Source: Heterodera schachtii (taxonomy: Eukaryota > Nematoda > Chromadorea > Rhabditida > Heteroderidae). From it: a DNA stretch of 64,000 nucleotides. This document shows positions 19,994 through 29,983 of the stretch, one piece after another; position 1 is the stretch's first letter; each line of letters starts with the position of its first letter. A model generated the notes under the pieces. That model did no database searches and was not told the origin of the DNA. It saw nothing but the letters and a program-made list of their open reading frames with translations. The position numbers were made by a program, and so were the translations under genes. Location: assembly GCA_023374025.1 (NCBI GenBank), contig SIJG01000002.1:1275790-1339789 (forward strand). The letters are read 5' to 3'.

Positions 19994-22900
19994 CTGACCA
20001 AACGACGACGACAAACGAACGAAGTGCGAAGGGTCGGTGTCCCCCGAGGGGACGACGGACGAATCGGATAATGGGAAAATGCAAGTGGGCTGTGGGAAGG
20101 CAAAAAGGGGCACCAAATGCCGCAGGGGGGGGGGGGAGGTGGACAGCAAGAGAAAGAAACCGAATGCCGACGGTGAGAGGAGGACTAATGGCGATATCGA
20201 ATGCGCAGGGTACTAAGGACATCGATTTACGATGGGGGAGAGGGAGGGAGGGACACTGATGCCAATGGGGGGGGGGGACCGAATGCCCGGAGGGTGGGAA
20301 GGGGGGAGGCACCGATTTCCGATGGAGGGGGGGGGGGGGGGGGAGGAATTCTGATGTAAATGTGGGGACATTACTGATGCCGATGGATAGGGGGGGGGAG
20401 GGTGGAGACAATGGGGACATGGGAAGGGGGGGGGTGGACAGTTTTCGGGGGGGGGGGGGGATGGAATGCCCGGAAGGGGGGGGGGCACAGATTCCGATGG
20501 AGATGGAGGAGGTGGGGGGGGGGGGAGACGGAAACCGACCCCCCCCCCCCCCCCTCCCCTCCCTATTTCCATTGTTTTGTGTGTTTTTTGTTTGTTTGGA
20601 TGCTAATGAGGCAAAAACGGCATCAATTATTTGTGTGCAAATTGGGGGCGCATGTGTGCAAAGAAAGGCCGAAGGATTCATTGAATAAAAATGCAATGGG
20701 AAAATGGGAGACGGACGGAAGGCCGAAAAATGTGCGATTTTTTAGGGCGGGGGGAAAAGAAAGGGGGGGGGGTAAAAGCAAAGGGGAGAGCAGTGCCATT
20801 TAAGCGAAAAAAATATTGAAAAATTTAAAATTAAGACCAAAAAAGCGGCAAAATTCAAAAAGAAAAAAACCTACTAAATGAGAGAGTAGAGAGAAAGAGA
20901 GAGAGAGGAGAGAAAAGAAAGGCGGCAAAAAGGGAGAGGAGCAATTTCGTAATGAATTGAACGGGCGGGGACAGTGGGAAAAGGGAAAGAGAGAGAGAGA
21001 GAGGGAGAGAAAGACGGGGGAGCGGGAGAGAGAGAGAGAGAGAGGAGAGAAAGGCGGGGGGGGGAGAGAGAGGGAAAACATTTTTTGGACGGGGGCCAAT
21101 TTCATTTTCGCATTGAATTGGAGGCACAAAGTGTTCTTTCTCTTCGTCGTTTGTATGTATAAATAAAGAGCAAAGACCAACAGAAAAAGGAGAAGGGCGG
21201 GAAAAAACCAGAGAAAAAACGGAGAGGAAAAAAGAAAAAGAAAAAAGAGGAGAGGGAAAAAAGAAAAGGGAGAACAAGAAGGAAGGGAAACGGAGAGGGA
21301 AAGAGGAGACAACGAGGAAAAGAGGCGGGAAAGACAAAAAGGAAAGCAATTAGACAGAGAAGAAGAGGAAGAAGAATGGAACAGATAAAGGAGAAGCAAT
21401 GGACAAGAAAAATTGAAAAGAAATGGACACTAAAAAGAAGGGAAGGGAAGGGAAGTGATCTGGCAATTAGAGGGATCAATTAGAGCAAATCGACTGGCCA
21501 TTCATTCATTCATTCGATTGGTTGGCCATTGCCCCGAGGGCGAGACGAGGCAATGAATGCTTTTGGCCAATGTACAAAGGGAAGAAAAGGGGGTTGTTTT
21601 TTAAGTGATCTGATGCTGGTGATGAGTGAGAATGATCAGTCCCACCACCCGGCACGGTGTGCGGACTGATCAGACGAGCAAAGCGATTGGACAACAACTG
21701 TTGTTTTGTTGTGGTGTGAAAGAGGGAGGGGGGGGGGGAGAGAAAAAAGGGTGGCACACAAAGTGATTATAAAATCAGTAAATTTGGGGGGATTGGAGAC
21801 AAAGGCCCCCGGGGGGGGAAAGGGTGGCCAATGCCAGTCAATCAGGGAGGGCACAAACAGCCAGCGGCGAGAGCCAGCACCAGTCAATTTCAATCGGTCG
21901 AGAGTGGTGGTGGAGAGAATGGGCGGAGGGTGGGGGGGGGGGAAATGAATTTTTGGGGGGAATAATCGGTGTGACGGACGGGGGAAACGAAACTGATGCT
22001 GCTGGGGCTGACTGAATGGGTGAGGAGGAGGACGATCGACCACGACGACGACCACGGTTGGCGGCGGTGATCGGTTTGTTACCGCCGCTTATCACCGCCC
22101 CCCGCATTTTATGCACTCCCCCCCCCCCCCCCGCCAACAACGCAAAGATCACACCAAAAGGACGACGCCACTGATCGCAGCAGCAACCGCAACTTCTCGC
22201 ATTTATTTATGGGCATGATCGACAAGAGTGAGCGAGTGATTGGCTGATAAATAATGAATGAATCGGGGAATGAATGTGCACTGATCGGAGGCACGACGGA
22301 CAGTGGCGGGAGAGACACACTCTGATCAGTTTTAGGGGGAGGGGGTGACAAACCGATCGATCGGGACAGCACAAAGGGTATTCTGTGCAGCTACGGGTTG
22401 GCAGCTTGATCAAAGGACGAGATACAGATGAAGAAGAGAGGTGGGGGGGGGGGAGAGATGTTGACAGAAGGGGTGGCAGTGATCAGTCAGACCGTAGGGT
22501 AAATGTTACAATGATTAGCCAAGGGGTAAAGCTTCAAATGTTGGCATCGAATGGACAAATGGAGATTTGGCACTGATTGGAAAGTAAAAATAGATAATAG
22601 ATGGGGAAGTGATAAGAAAAAAAAAGATTGGTTAGAGGAATTGGCATATTTGTTAAATCCCAAAATAGTTTTTCAAAATGATCAATTCGGTGCTTCGTTT
22701 GGGGTTGATCAAAACTAAATGTGTGATTGTGTGATCAGCAAAATGCACAAAATATTGTTGATTAATGAACGAAATGCTCTCCCTATGATCAGGTTGTTTC
22801 CGCAACAGTCACTTAATGAATTTGCCGAATGTTTTTTATTTTTTGGTTGCTAAAGATTTTTGTTGGATTTTTTTTAATTTGAAAGGGCGGAAGAAAAAAC

Positions 22901-23377
22901 GGAAATAAAATGAAAATGTGGCGAACGATTGGGAGAAAAAAAAGTCAATTAGGCGGGCGGAAGATGTTGATCGATCAGCTGGAAAAGAAGAATGACGTCG
23001 AATTTCAAAACAATTGGCCATTACCAAAAATTCCCGTCGATTTAAATCCAAAAATGAATCGCGCATTTTGAAATTTTAATTATACTTTTGACAATGGTTA
23101 TAAATGAATTTATTTGGACCCGAAACTCAGAGCCCAAAAATTTACGAAAAATTTCTGAAATGCGTAAAAACTGACAAAAACCTTTGTTACGAAAGGTACA
23201 AAATTCGTAAAATTCGGGAAAAGTAGGGGAAAAGGCGCGCCTCTGTTGTAATGACCATTAATGATGTTCGAGAGTCTCGGTTTCTAGCAAAAATTTTGCT
23301 TACAAATCAACAAACACTTATCGCTATTACACTCTCTCAGTGTACAGTAAGTAAGCCAAAAAATACAGTATATATGT

Positions 23378-25710
23378 TTATGTACAACACTCACTGTATT
23401 CGTCGACTGTTGCCGGCGGTGGTGCCATTGCATCGGCGGTTGAAAAGCAATTGGAGGACGAATAAACGACGGACTCATCCGACGGCGGCGAACCGTTGTG
23501 ATCAGTCGGGGAAGGAAGAGAAGCGGACGAGCCAAAACACTGAAGAAGGGGGGGGGGGGCATTAAAGGCGGGACAATATAAAACGTTCATTTTAATTTAG
23601 ATCTTAATTAATTAATTACACCCCCAGGCCGACCCCCTCTGCCTCTCTTCCGCCCACTCTTTCTGTCTCCTCTCACTTTCTCTCTCCCTATCTCTCTCCC
23701 CCTCTCTCTCTCTCTGTTTGTCACCTCTTCAGCGGAGGACGAGCCGAAAAAGGCGTCCAAATGTGCCAACTGCGCAATTGGAGGCGAAGCGGGTGGAAAG
23801 CCGAGGTGCTGGTGAGGAACGGACGGGTCGAACACAGTCTCTTCCACGGACGAAGGCACCTTTTAATGGGACAGAATTGGAGGCGGAGACGGATAAAGCA
23901 AAGTTCAAAAGCGCAAATAACAAACGGGATTGATATTTGAGACTGAAATGGGCAAAATGGTACAGAAAGTGAATTGAGTCGAGAATGGGAAGTTGAACTC
24001 AGCCCGGGAGTGATTATTGGCACTGAAAGTGTCAGCGCCTTACCATGCCAAGTCGTGCTGAAAGAGCGGCGAACTGCTGGGCATAAATTTGTCGGAAGAA
24101 CAACCGTTGCTGCACATAGAATTGCTGCAGCATCGGATTGGACAGGTCGACGAGCAGCACGGAGGAGGCGGCGCCGGATTGACCGCCGCTGGACGAGTGC
24201 GCGGTGGAGGACGCCTGGGAAAATTTAACGAATTTTGACCAAAATGTTGGCTTTCTTATTAGCGAAAAGCATTTCGTTTTTTGGGAAACCCAAAAATGCC
24301 GTCACACATTGGCAGCACCTCGAATTGTTGCTGCTCCTTGTCCATGGATTGCTGTTGCTCCTCCTCCTCCACCGGGCAGCAGTGAGCAGCTGCAGTTGGT
24401 GCTGTTTTGTGCCCAACTTTTTGCTGTTTTTTTCCGTCTGCCGCCATTTTGAGTGCCGTGCCTCCGCACAAATTTTGGCTTTTGCTCGTGGCACTTCTGC
24501 TGCTGCTGTTGGGCTTTTGTTGTTGCCGCTGCTCTCCCTCAAATGCCAACGGCGGCGTTTCCGCGTCGCTGGTGCCAATGCCGGACGAATTGCTGCTGCT
24601 GGTGGTGGAAGTGGCCGAGTCCAGCGACAGCAGTGAGGAGCTGGACGACCGGTAGAGGAACACGGACTCGGACTGAGTTGGGGAAGCAATTTTGGCGGGT
24701 TTTGGGAGGCGGGAATTGGATATGATATGAGGGAACAGAATCTTTAAATGTTCCATAATGAGCCCATTTTTAGAGGCCATGTGCTCAAAAAAATTGGGAG
24801 GGGCACGCGAACGGCGGGGGGCGTCGCCGGAGGGCGGGGGGAGCCTTTTTCGGCTAATTTGTCGAGCGGTAATTAACGTTTAATTGGGGAAAGGAAATCA
24901 ATCCATCAGGAGCAGGTAAATAAAAACATATGCATATGCTTGTTAATTGATGAGTTCGCCAAATTCTTTTTCAATTAAACAAATCGTAGGAATGAGTCAA
25001 CCAATCAAAAAGAAAAATGCTCAAGAGACATTTTTTGCGAAATTTTGTCCATCACCGAAAAAAGTGATCAATGGCACGATTCACCTCATCAATTACACCC
25101 AAAATTAAACTTGCTATGTGAACGCATTTGTACAACCCAATTCGACTAATTAAAGTGATCGAAAGTGATCGCCGATCAGTCATTCCACCGGCCCACTGAT
25201 CAATGGGCCAGTGGACCGACAAATTGCTGATCTGACGAAGCGTGGGACGACAGGGAAAGGAAGTGAATTATCCAACGGATTTTGGCCAAACAGTTTGAAC
25301 TTTAAACGCCAAATTCTTTCATTTATCAAATTAATCCGATCACTAATGATCAGACTAATTGGGCCAATTAACCAACTGATTACCGTTACGGTTCGCCAAC
25401 GCTTCCACCGCTGCTGGTGTCGTTTCGGCATTTTTTTCTGTTCCCCTTTGTTTTTCGGCACGAATTCCCGATTCGCTGCTAATGATGATGAAGATGAACA
25501 GGACGAATATGAGGAGAAAGAAGAAGAAGCAGAAGAGGATTTCGGAAGGGGAGGAGGAGGAGGGGCGATGGAGGAGGACGAAGAGATGGAAGAAGAAGCG
25601 GAGGATGAAGAGGAAGAACGTGCCATCACCACCGACGAGTAACTCATCCGTTTTGGCATTTCACCGCCGCTGTTGACAGCCGAAGCTTTGAATGCGTTGT
25701 CCAGAAGCAT
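23378..25710 (-). CDS. Ser/Gln-rich protein, unknown family
   Basis: Proposed 380-aa protein. Exons: 25390..25710, 24319..24672, 24044..24214, 23725..23859 and 23378..23539; every junction is phase 0. The start MLLDNAFKASAVNSGG leads into Ser-rich sequence with a PPPPPLPKSS patch, then a strongly basic KRHQQRWKRWR. Exon 2 is S/T-rich (SESVFLYRSSSSSLLSLDS) and Q-rich. Exon 3 holds the most ordered stretch: VLLVDLSNPMLQQFYVQQRL followed by FFRQIYAQQFAALSARLGM, probably helical. The C-terminus is Ser/Pro-rich and ends ATVDEYSECCT. No family is recognised; the conserved-looking helical exon and consistent phasing argue that the gene is real. The introns are rich in TGATCA motifs. Confidence 0.55.
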
Positions 25711-26130
25711 TTCGTTTTTTGGTGATCCGCTGATTTATGTATTAAATCATTTTCCCAATCTTCCAAGTTTGAATTCCTTAATTTTTCAAAAAAATTTAAA
25801 TTTTGGGCTTCCCATTCGGAATGAATGACAATTGCTTGCTTTTGTCTGTTTTTGTTTGTCTGTGTTCTCAAATTTTGTGCTTTTCACCGCGTACAGTCAG
25901 TCAAACGACGGCCTTTTTTAAGCGCCCGAGGGGCGACGAATGAATGAATGAATAATTGGGTGTGAGCGAGCAATAATTTAACAAGTTTTATGATTATTAT
26001 TTAAAAACTGTTTGTGTGTCACCGCCGCCCCAACCCCAAAAATTAATTCCAATTAAAAAAGCAAATAAATAAATAAATGCTTGTGCTTGGGAGGGGGAAG
26101 GAAGGAATGTTTGCTTCTGATGGCCAAGCA

Positions 26131-26331
26131 TCAATTTTTCAATTTTTTGGGGTTGGCTTTTTTGCCCTTTGCGCCGCCGCTTTTTGGCGCCACACACGCC
26201 GCCGTGTCATCCCTTCCCTTCCCTTCCATCGGCAGTCGGTGGTTCACTGATGGCGCCGTTGGCGTTTCGCCGTTGCTTTCACTGCCGTCTCTCCCCGCCG
26301 CCGCTTTTCCTCCTTCGGCGGCAGCAGGCGT
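26131..26331 (-). CDS. Possible terminal exon, Lys/Ala/Gly-rich
   Basis: After an acceptor (GGACCAG) at about 26332 a frame reads TPAAAEGGKAAAGRD, SNGETPTAPSVNHRLPMEGK, CVAPKSGGAKGKKANPKKLK and then stop. Composition and codon use look more like coding sequence than the G-tract DNA around it. I cannot place upstream exons, so product and gene limits are unknown. Confidence 0.25.
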   Translation of the reverse strand, partial: TPAAAEGGKAAAGRDGSESNGETPTAPSVNHRLPMEGKGRDDTAACVAPKSGGAKGKKANPKKLKN

Positions 26332-28973
26332 CAAAAAGCTGGTCCAACATGGACAAAATATATCTGAATGGGGATAGGTGCGCGCAGAGGGCAAAAATGG
26401 ACGAGGGGAAAGGGGGGGGGAGGGAGGGATAAGTGCACAGCGCCATTTTAATGAGGGCGGGAGGAGGAGGGGGGGGGGGGGGGAAAGGGGGAGGGGAGGG
26501 GGAGGAGAGGGGACGATGAGTGATGGCAGTGTTAGTTTGGTGGTGGTGAGTGAGTGATCACTGTGTTTGGCGCCGGGGGGAGGGGGGGCGGGCGTCGAGA
26601 GTGGGCCTCCCCCAAAAAGAGTCATGTGAGCTTTTTCGGCAGCAAACAAAAAAAATCTGTGGAGATTGAGGCGGCGAGAGGGACAATTGAAGTGGTGAAT
26701 TTTGGAAGTGTGGCTTTTAATTGGAAATTTCGAGAACCTGTCGTTCGGGGGACCCTTAGATCATTTTTGAATGGGTTTAAAAGTCCAACAGAACTTTTTA
26801 TATCTAAGACGGCTTATTGTTAGAGTCAAAATGTCGACCACTCTTGAGATGTACATATGTGTCAGAGTTGTTGCGAATCGAACTGTAAAATACGAAACAC
26901 CAATTTTTACTGAAAATTCTAAGTTTTCTTGAATCATTCTAAAATTTAATCAACAAAAAAATGCCCGTAACAATTTATTTTCACATTTTAAAAAAATTTA
27001 ATTTCTTTTAAAATTTAACGTTCTCCAAATTTGTTAATTTTATTAGATGCAATTTATTAGAAATTTTTTAAAAATGAAAAATTTTATGAATTTGAGTCAA
27101 TTTTTAAATAAAATTTAGGAATTATTTTATTCCGGCGGTGCCGAAGGGCGCGGCCGGTATATTTTGGTACAATTATTAAATTAAATGGTTTTTCATCCTA
27201 AAAAGAACAATGTGAATTTTTAGTCCGTGTTTTAAAAGCAAAGAAAATTCAATTTTTATTATTTTTAAATGATAGTAAAAAATTCAAATAATTAAATTAT
27301 GAATTTTACAAATATTTACATATAAAATTAAAAGTGATAGATCAATAACGACCAACATCCCTGATAGTGTAAATGAGTCCCGATCAGCATTGTTTTGAAT
27401 GGTTTAAATCCCACCCTTGAATGGCTGATCAGGTACGAGTCGTGACCCCTATTCTTGAGGGATGTGTATGAATAAAGCCTGATCACTCCCGGCCGAGCGC
27501 ACTTATCGATCACATGAACATTTTTTGAGGACAGCGAAAGCGATGGGCCCCAAAATCGATGCTTTGGTTAAAGGCCATTCATTCACTCATCAAATGCTTT
27601 TTTGTGTCCCCGAAAAACGAATTGTGAGGGCTTAAAAACGAAGTGTTCGTCCCGTTCTTTCACCAGTCGCTGCTGCTGCTGTCTGCTTCCGTGTTCTTTC
27701 AAACGGTCCCAAAAATCGTTCGATCCCAACAAAAGTAAAAAAAAGAAGAAGAAAACTCTTTGTTTGTGTCTCTGTTTCTCTGAATTGCCTTTCTCTCTCT
27801 CTCTCCCTCTCACACTCTCTTTTCATATCTTTTCCCCCCTCTCCTCTCTCTGCTGCTCTTTCCTTTTTCTCATTTCTCTTCGTCTCTCTTATATTCCATG
27901 TGCTCTCTCTCTTATCTCTTCCATAATCTCGTCTCTCTCTCTCTCTCGGTTTTTCTCGACATTTTTTGCGCCGTTTTTTTTTTGTCTGCCCCTCTCACAC
28001 TCTCTCGTGTTGCCCAACTATTCCCCGCTCGCATAATCGCTTTGATAATTGTGAATGAAATGCGAATTCGTAAATGTGAGTGAGTGACTTGGTTTGCTTG
28101 CTCAAACACACACTCTTTTCATGTTCCACCACCACAGACACACCCAACACCAACACATCATTGACGGACGGACGGACGACGACAAATGGGGGAAGTCGTC
28201 GGCGAGGCGGGGGGGGGGGGGGGGGGAAAGAGCGAAGATTAAAATAAAAAAAAATGGAAAAAGGGGGAAAAGGAATAAAAATTAGGGATGGGAGAGAGTT
28301 GAAATGAAAAAAGGGGGAACAGAGTAAAAATGGAAGGGAAGGAATAGGGAGAGTGAGAGAGAGCGAGAGAGTTGGAAGAGGGGGAAAGACGAATTGTAAG
28401 CATGCCGAAACCGAAGTCAGAATCGCTGTAAAGAAAGAAAGCAAAAACAATTCGACCGTTCACTTGGGAAAGAACAACCGTCTTTTGCTTACATTAAAAT
28501 TAATAGAAATTTTAGTGCATGCGTTTTTTTCATTCTCGCGCTCCTTAAAAAAGAATGTTTAAATTTGTTGAAATAGAAAATGAAAGCATTTGGTCTGTGT
28601 TTATGTGCCAGGGAAATAACAATAAAAAGACCAAAGTGTTGTGATTGCTTGCCTAAATCGTATTTCCTCTTCACCACTCATTCCTTTTCAACGGCAGCGA
28701 TTGGTTCAGGGTCGGGGTCAGTGTTGTAGGGAAAATAGCTGTAACAACCGAAGAAAGCGGCGACAAAGCGGAAGAAGGCGTTCGACACGGGGCGAAGTTC
28801 ACGGCCAGTGCCATGCTAAAATGGGGCAGGGGACAATCATCAGGCAGGGACGGTCCCAGGTCTTGCAGGGGGTACCAGCAATGAAAATTGGAAGTTTTGA
28901 GCAAAAATAAAATTTTGGGTGTCCAGGGGTCTTGGGGGGGGGGGGGGGGGAGAGACTGGGACCATCCCTGAAA
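26332..28973. other. Non-coding stretch with AT-rich repeat copy and CT-rich tract
   Basis: No supported gene. Contents: G tracts (26.41, 26.47 kb), a very AT-rich segment at 26.9-27.35 kb that includes a dispersed repeat shared with 52.69-52.85 kb, a CT-rich tract at 27.78-27.98 kb, a G18 run at 28209-28226, and a G run at about 28937-28950. Confidence 0.5.
27183..27345. repeat. Dispersed AT-rich repeat, copy A
   Basis: Matches 52687-52847 in direct orientation. Shared landmarks are AAATGGTTTT, CCTAAAAAGAACAAT, GAATTTTTAGTCCG, AATTCAATTTTTATTATTTT and AAAAGTGATAGAT. The two copies carry scattered substitutions and small indels. Confidence 0.75.
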
Positions 28974-29705
28974 TCAGTTGGGAATTTCTCTAAACGTTTC
29001 TCGTACAAAAAAATTTACATAAGTGTACCAGCGATGAGACAAGACACTGATGAACGCTAAAAATCCAAAGAAAACTGCCGGATAAAAAAGCACAGTGAAA
29101 ATGGTGCCGCGAGTAAATGCCGCACGCCTCGAAACCGACTCACGCTCATACTCCTGTGAAAAAACCATTTTAAAGCAATGAGACCATTATTGGCAGTAAA
29201 AAATTTTTCCCGCGGCGCCTATCGGCACCGCCGGCCTCAAAAAATACTTATTTGTCTTTAAAATTGGTTCAAAACCGCGAAAAAACAGACCCCTTCGTCA
29301 AAAATTCCCAAAAGCAAAGGAATTGGAATAGACAGTAAACCGCACCTGCTTGAAATCTTCGAACGTTTTGCCGCGTGTGATCACAACCGTCCCGTCACAG
29401 TTCGCTTTCAACAAGTGCTGATTCCGACCCCGTTGATGACGGACCTGAAACACGGGAACAATGAGGCCCATGCTGGACTTTTTATTTTCAATCCGTACAT
29501 TTGCTCCTGGGTGATAATTCATCTTGCGTTGGCACACCAAAATGTCATCCGTCCGGCAAATCCCGCCATTTGTCCTGTAAATGCCACAGAACGGCGCGTC
29601 CAATGGCGATTTGAAAAGAGAACGACGAAAGACCAACGAAGGCAATGGACGGCGCAAAAAGTTGAAAGAGGGCGAAACGGCAATTGGAACAATTTTTGAT
29701 GCCAT
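28974..29705 (-). CDS. Chimeric protein: bL27m N-terminus joined to a membrane segment
   Basis: Proposed 179-aa protein from two exons (29346..29705 and 28974..29153), phase-0 junction AAGCAG/GTGCGG...TTTTCACAG/GAG. Residues 1-111 are a close copy of the bL27m protein at 508-981 (same leader, same HPGANV core). Homology stops inside the codon for the Arg of VVITR. The sequence then continues GKTFEDFKQ-EYERESVSRR and a hydrophobic stretch GTIFTVLFYPAVFFGFLAFI followed by SVLSHRWYTYVNFFVRETF, then stop. The bL27 C-terminal strand is gone, so ribosomal function is doubtful. The targeting sequence is kept, so a mitochondrial membrane protein is one possible outcome. The DNA identity extends through the 5' leader to about 29895. 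It could be a functional fusion or an inactive duplicate. Confidence 0.6.
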
Positions 29706-29895
29706 CAAAACAGGAAACATTTAAAAAACAATCAAAAAATGGTAAAAAAAAAATACGGATTAATTACCGAAGAAAATTAAATGGACAATCAGAAACAGAA
29801 ATAATTTATCCGTCCTCTAATGCATAAACTGAAAAGAGCCAATTACACAAAACTCATTTAAATAATATCACGAATAATACACACAAACAGAAGTC
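29372..29895. repeat. Dispersed duplication of the bL27m 5' half and promoter
   Basis: Aligns with about 648-1170 in the same orientation, including 5' leader and upstream DNA (shared TACGGATTAATT, AATTTATCCGTC, CTCTAATGCATAAACTGAAA, AGAGCCAATTACACAAAACTC). Only scattered differences are visible. The right end falls near 29895, after which the sequences diverge. Confidence 0.9.
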
Positions 29896-29983
29896 AAGGA
29901 CATCGAAAAGTTTGTTGGAAGTTCCCGCAAATCATCTCCATCACAAAAAATTGGGTTGCTTCAATCAGTGATTGTCAATTTGC

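Larger units (their letters stand above)
14256..23377. other. Nine-kilobase gene-poor block with G tracts and microsatellites
   Basis: I find no supported exon in this block. It is dominated by GA-rich DNA (about 14.9-15.25 kb and 20.85-21.45 kb), G runs of 10-21 nt on the plus strand, a few C runs, a long TC microsatellite at 19.13-19.21 kb, and AT-rich stretches with TTAATTAA-type motifs (18.38, 18.55, 19.58 kb). TGATCA/CTGATC palindromes are frequent at 17.0-17.5 kb and 21.6-22.75 kb. Long frames here encode Pro-, Ser/Leu- or Gly-homopolymers and are treated as artefacts of repeats. It may include long introns or regulatory DNA of the flanking minus-strand genes. Confidence 0.55.

Noticed and set aside
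19591..20696. Long Pro-rich and Gly-rich open frames on both strands
   Set aside because: They follow G/C homopolymers in every frame; composition is set by the repeats, with no splice context or ordered segment.
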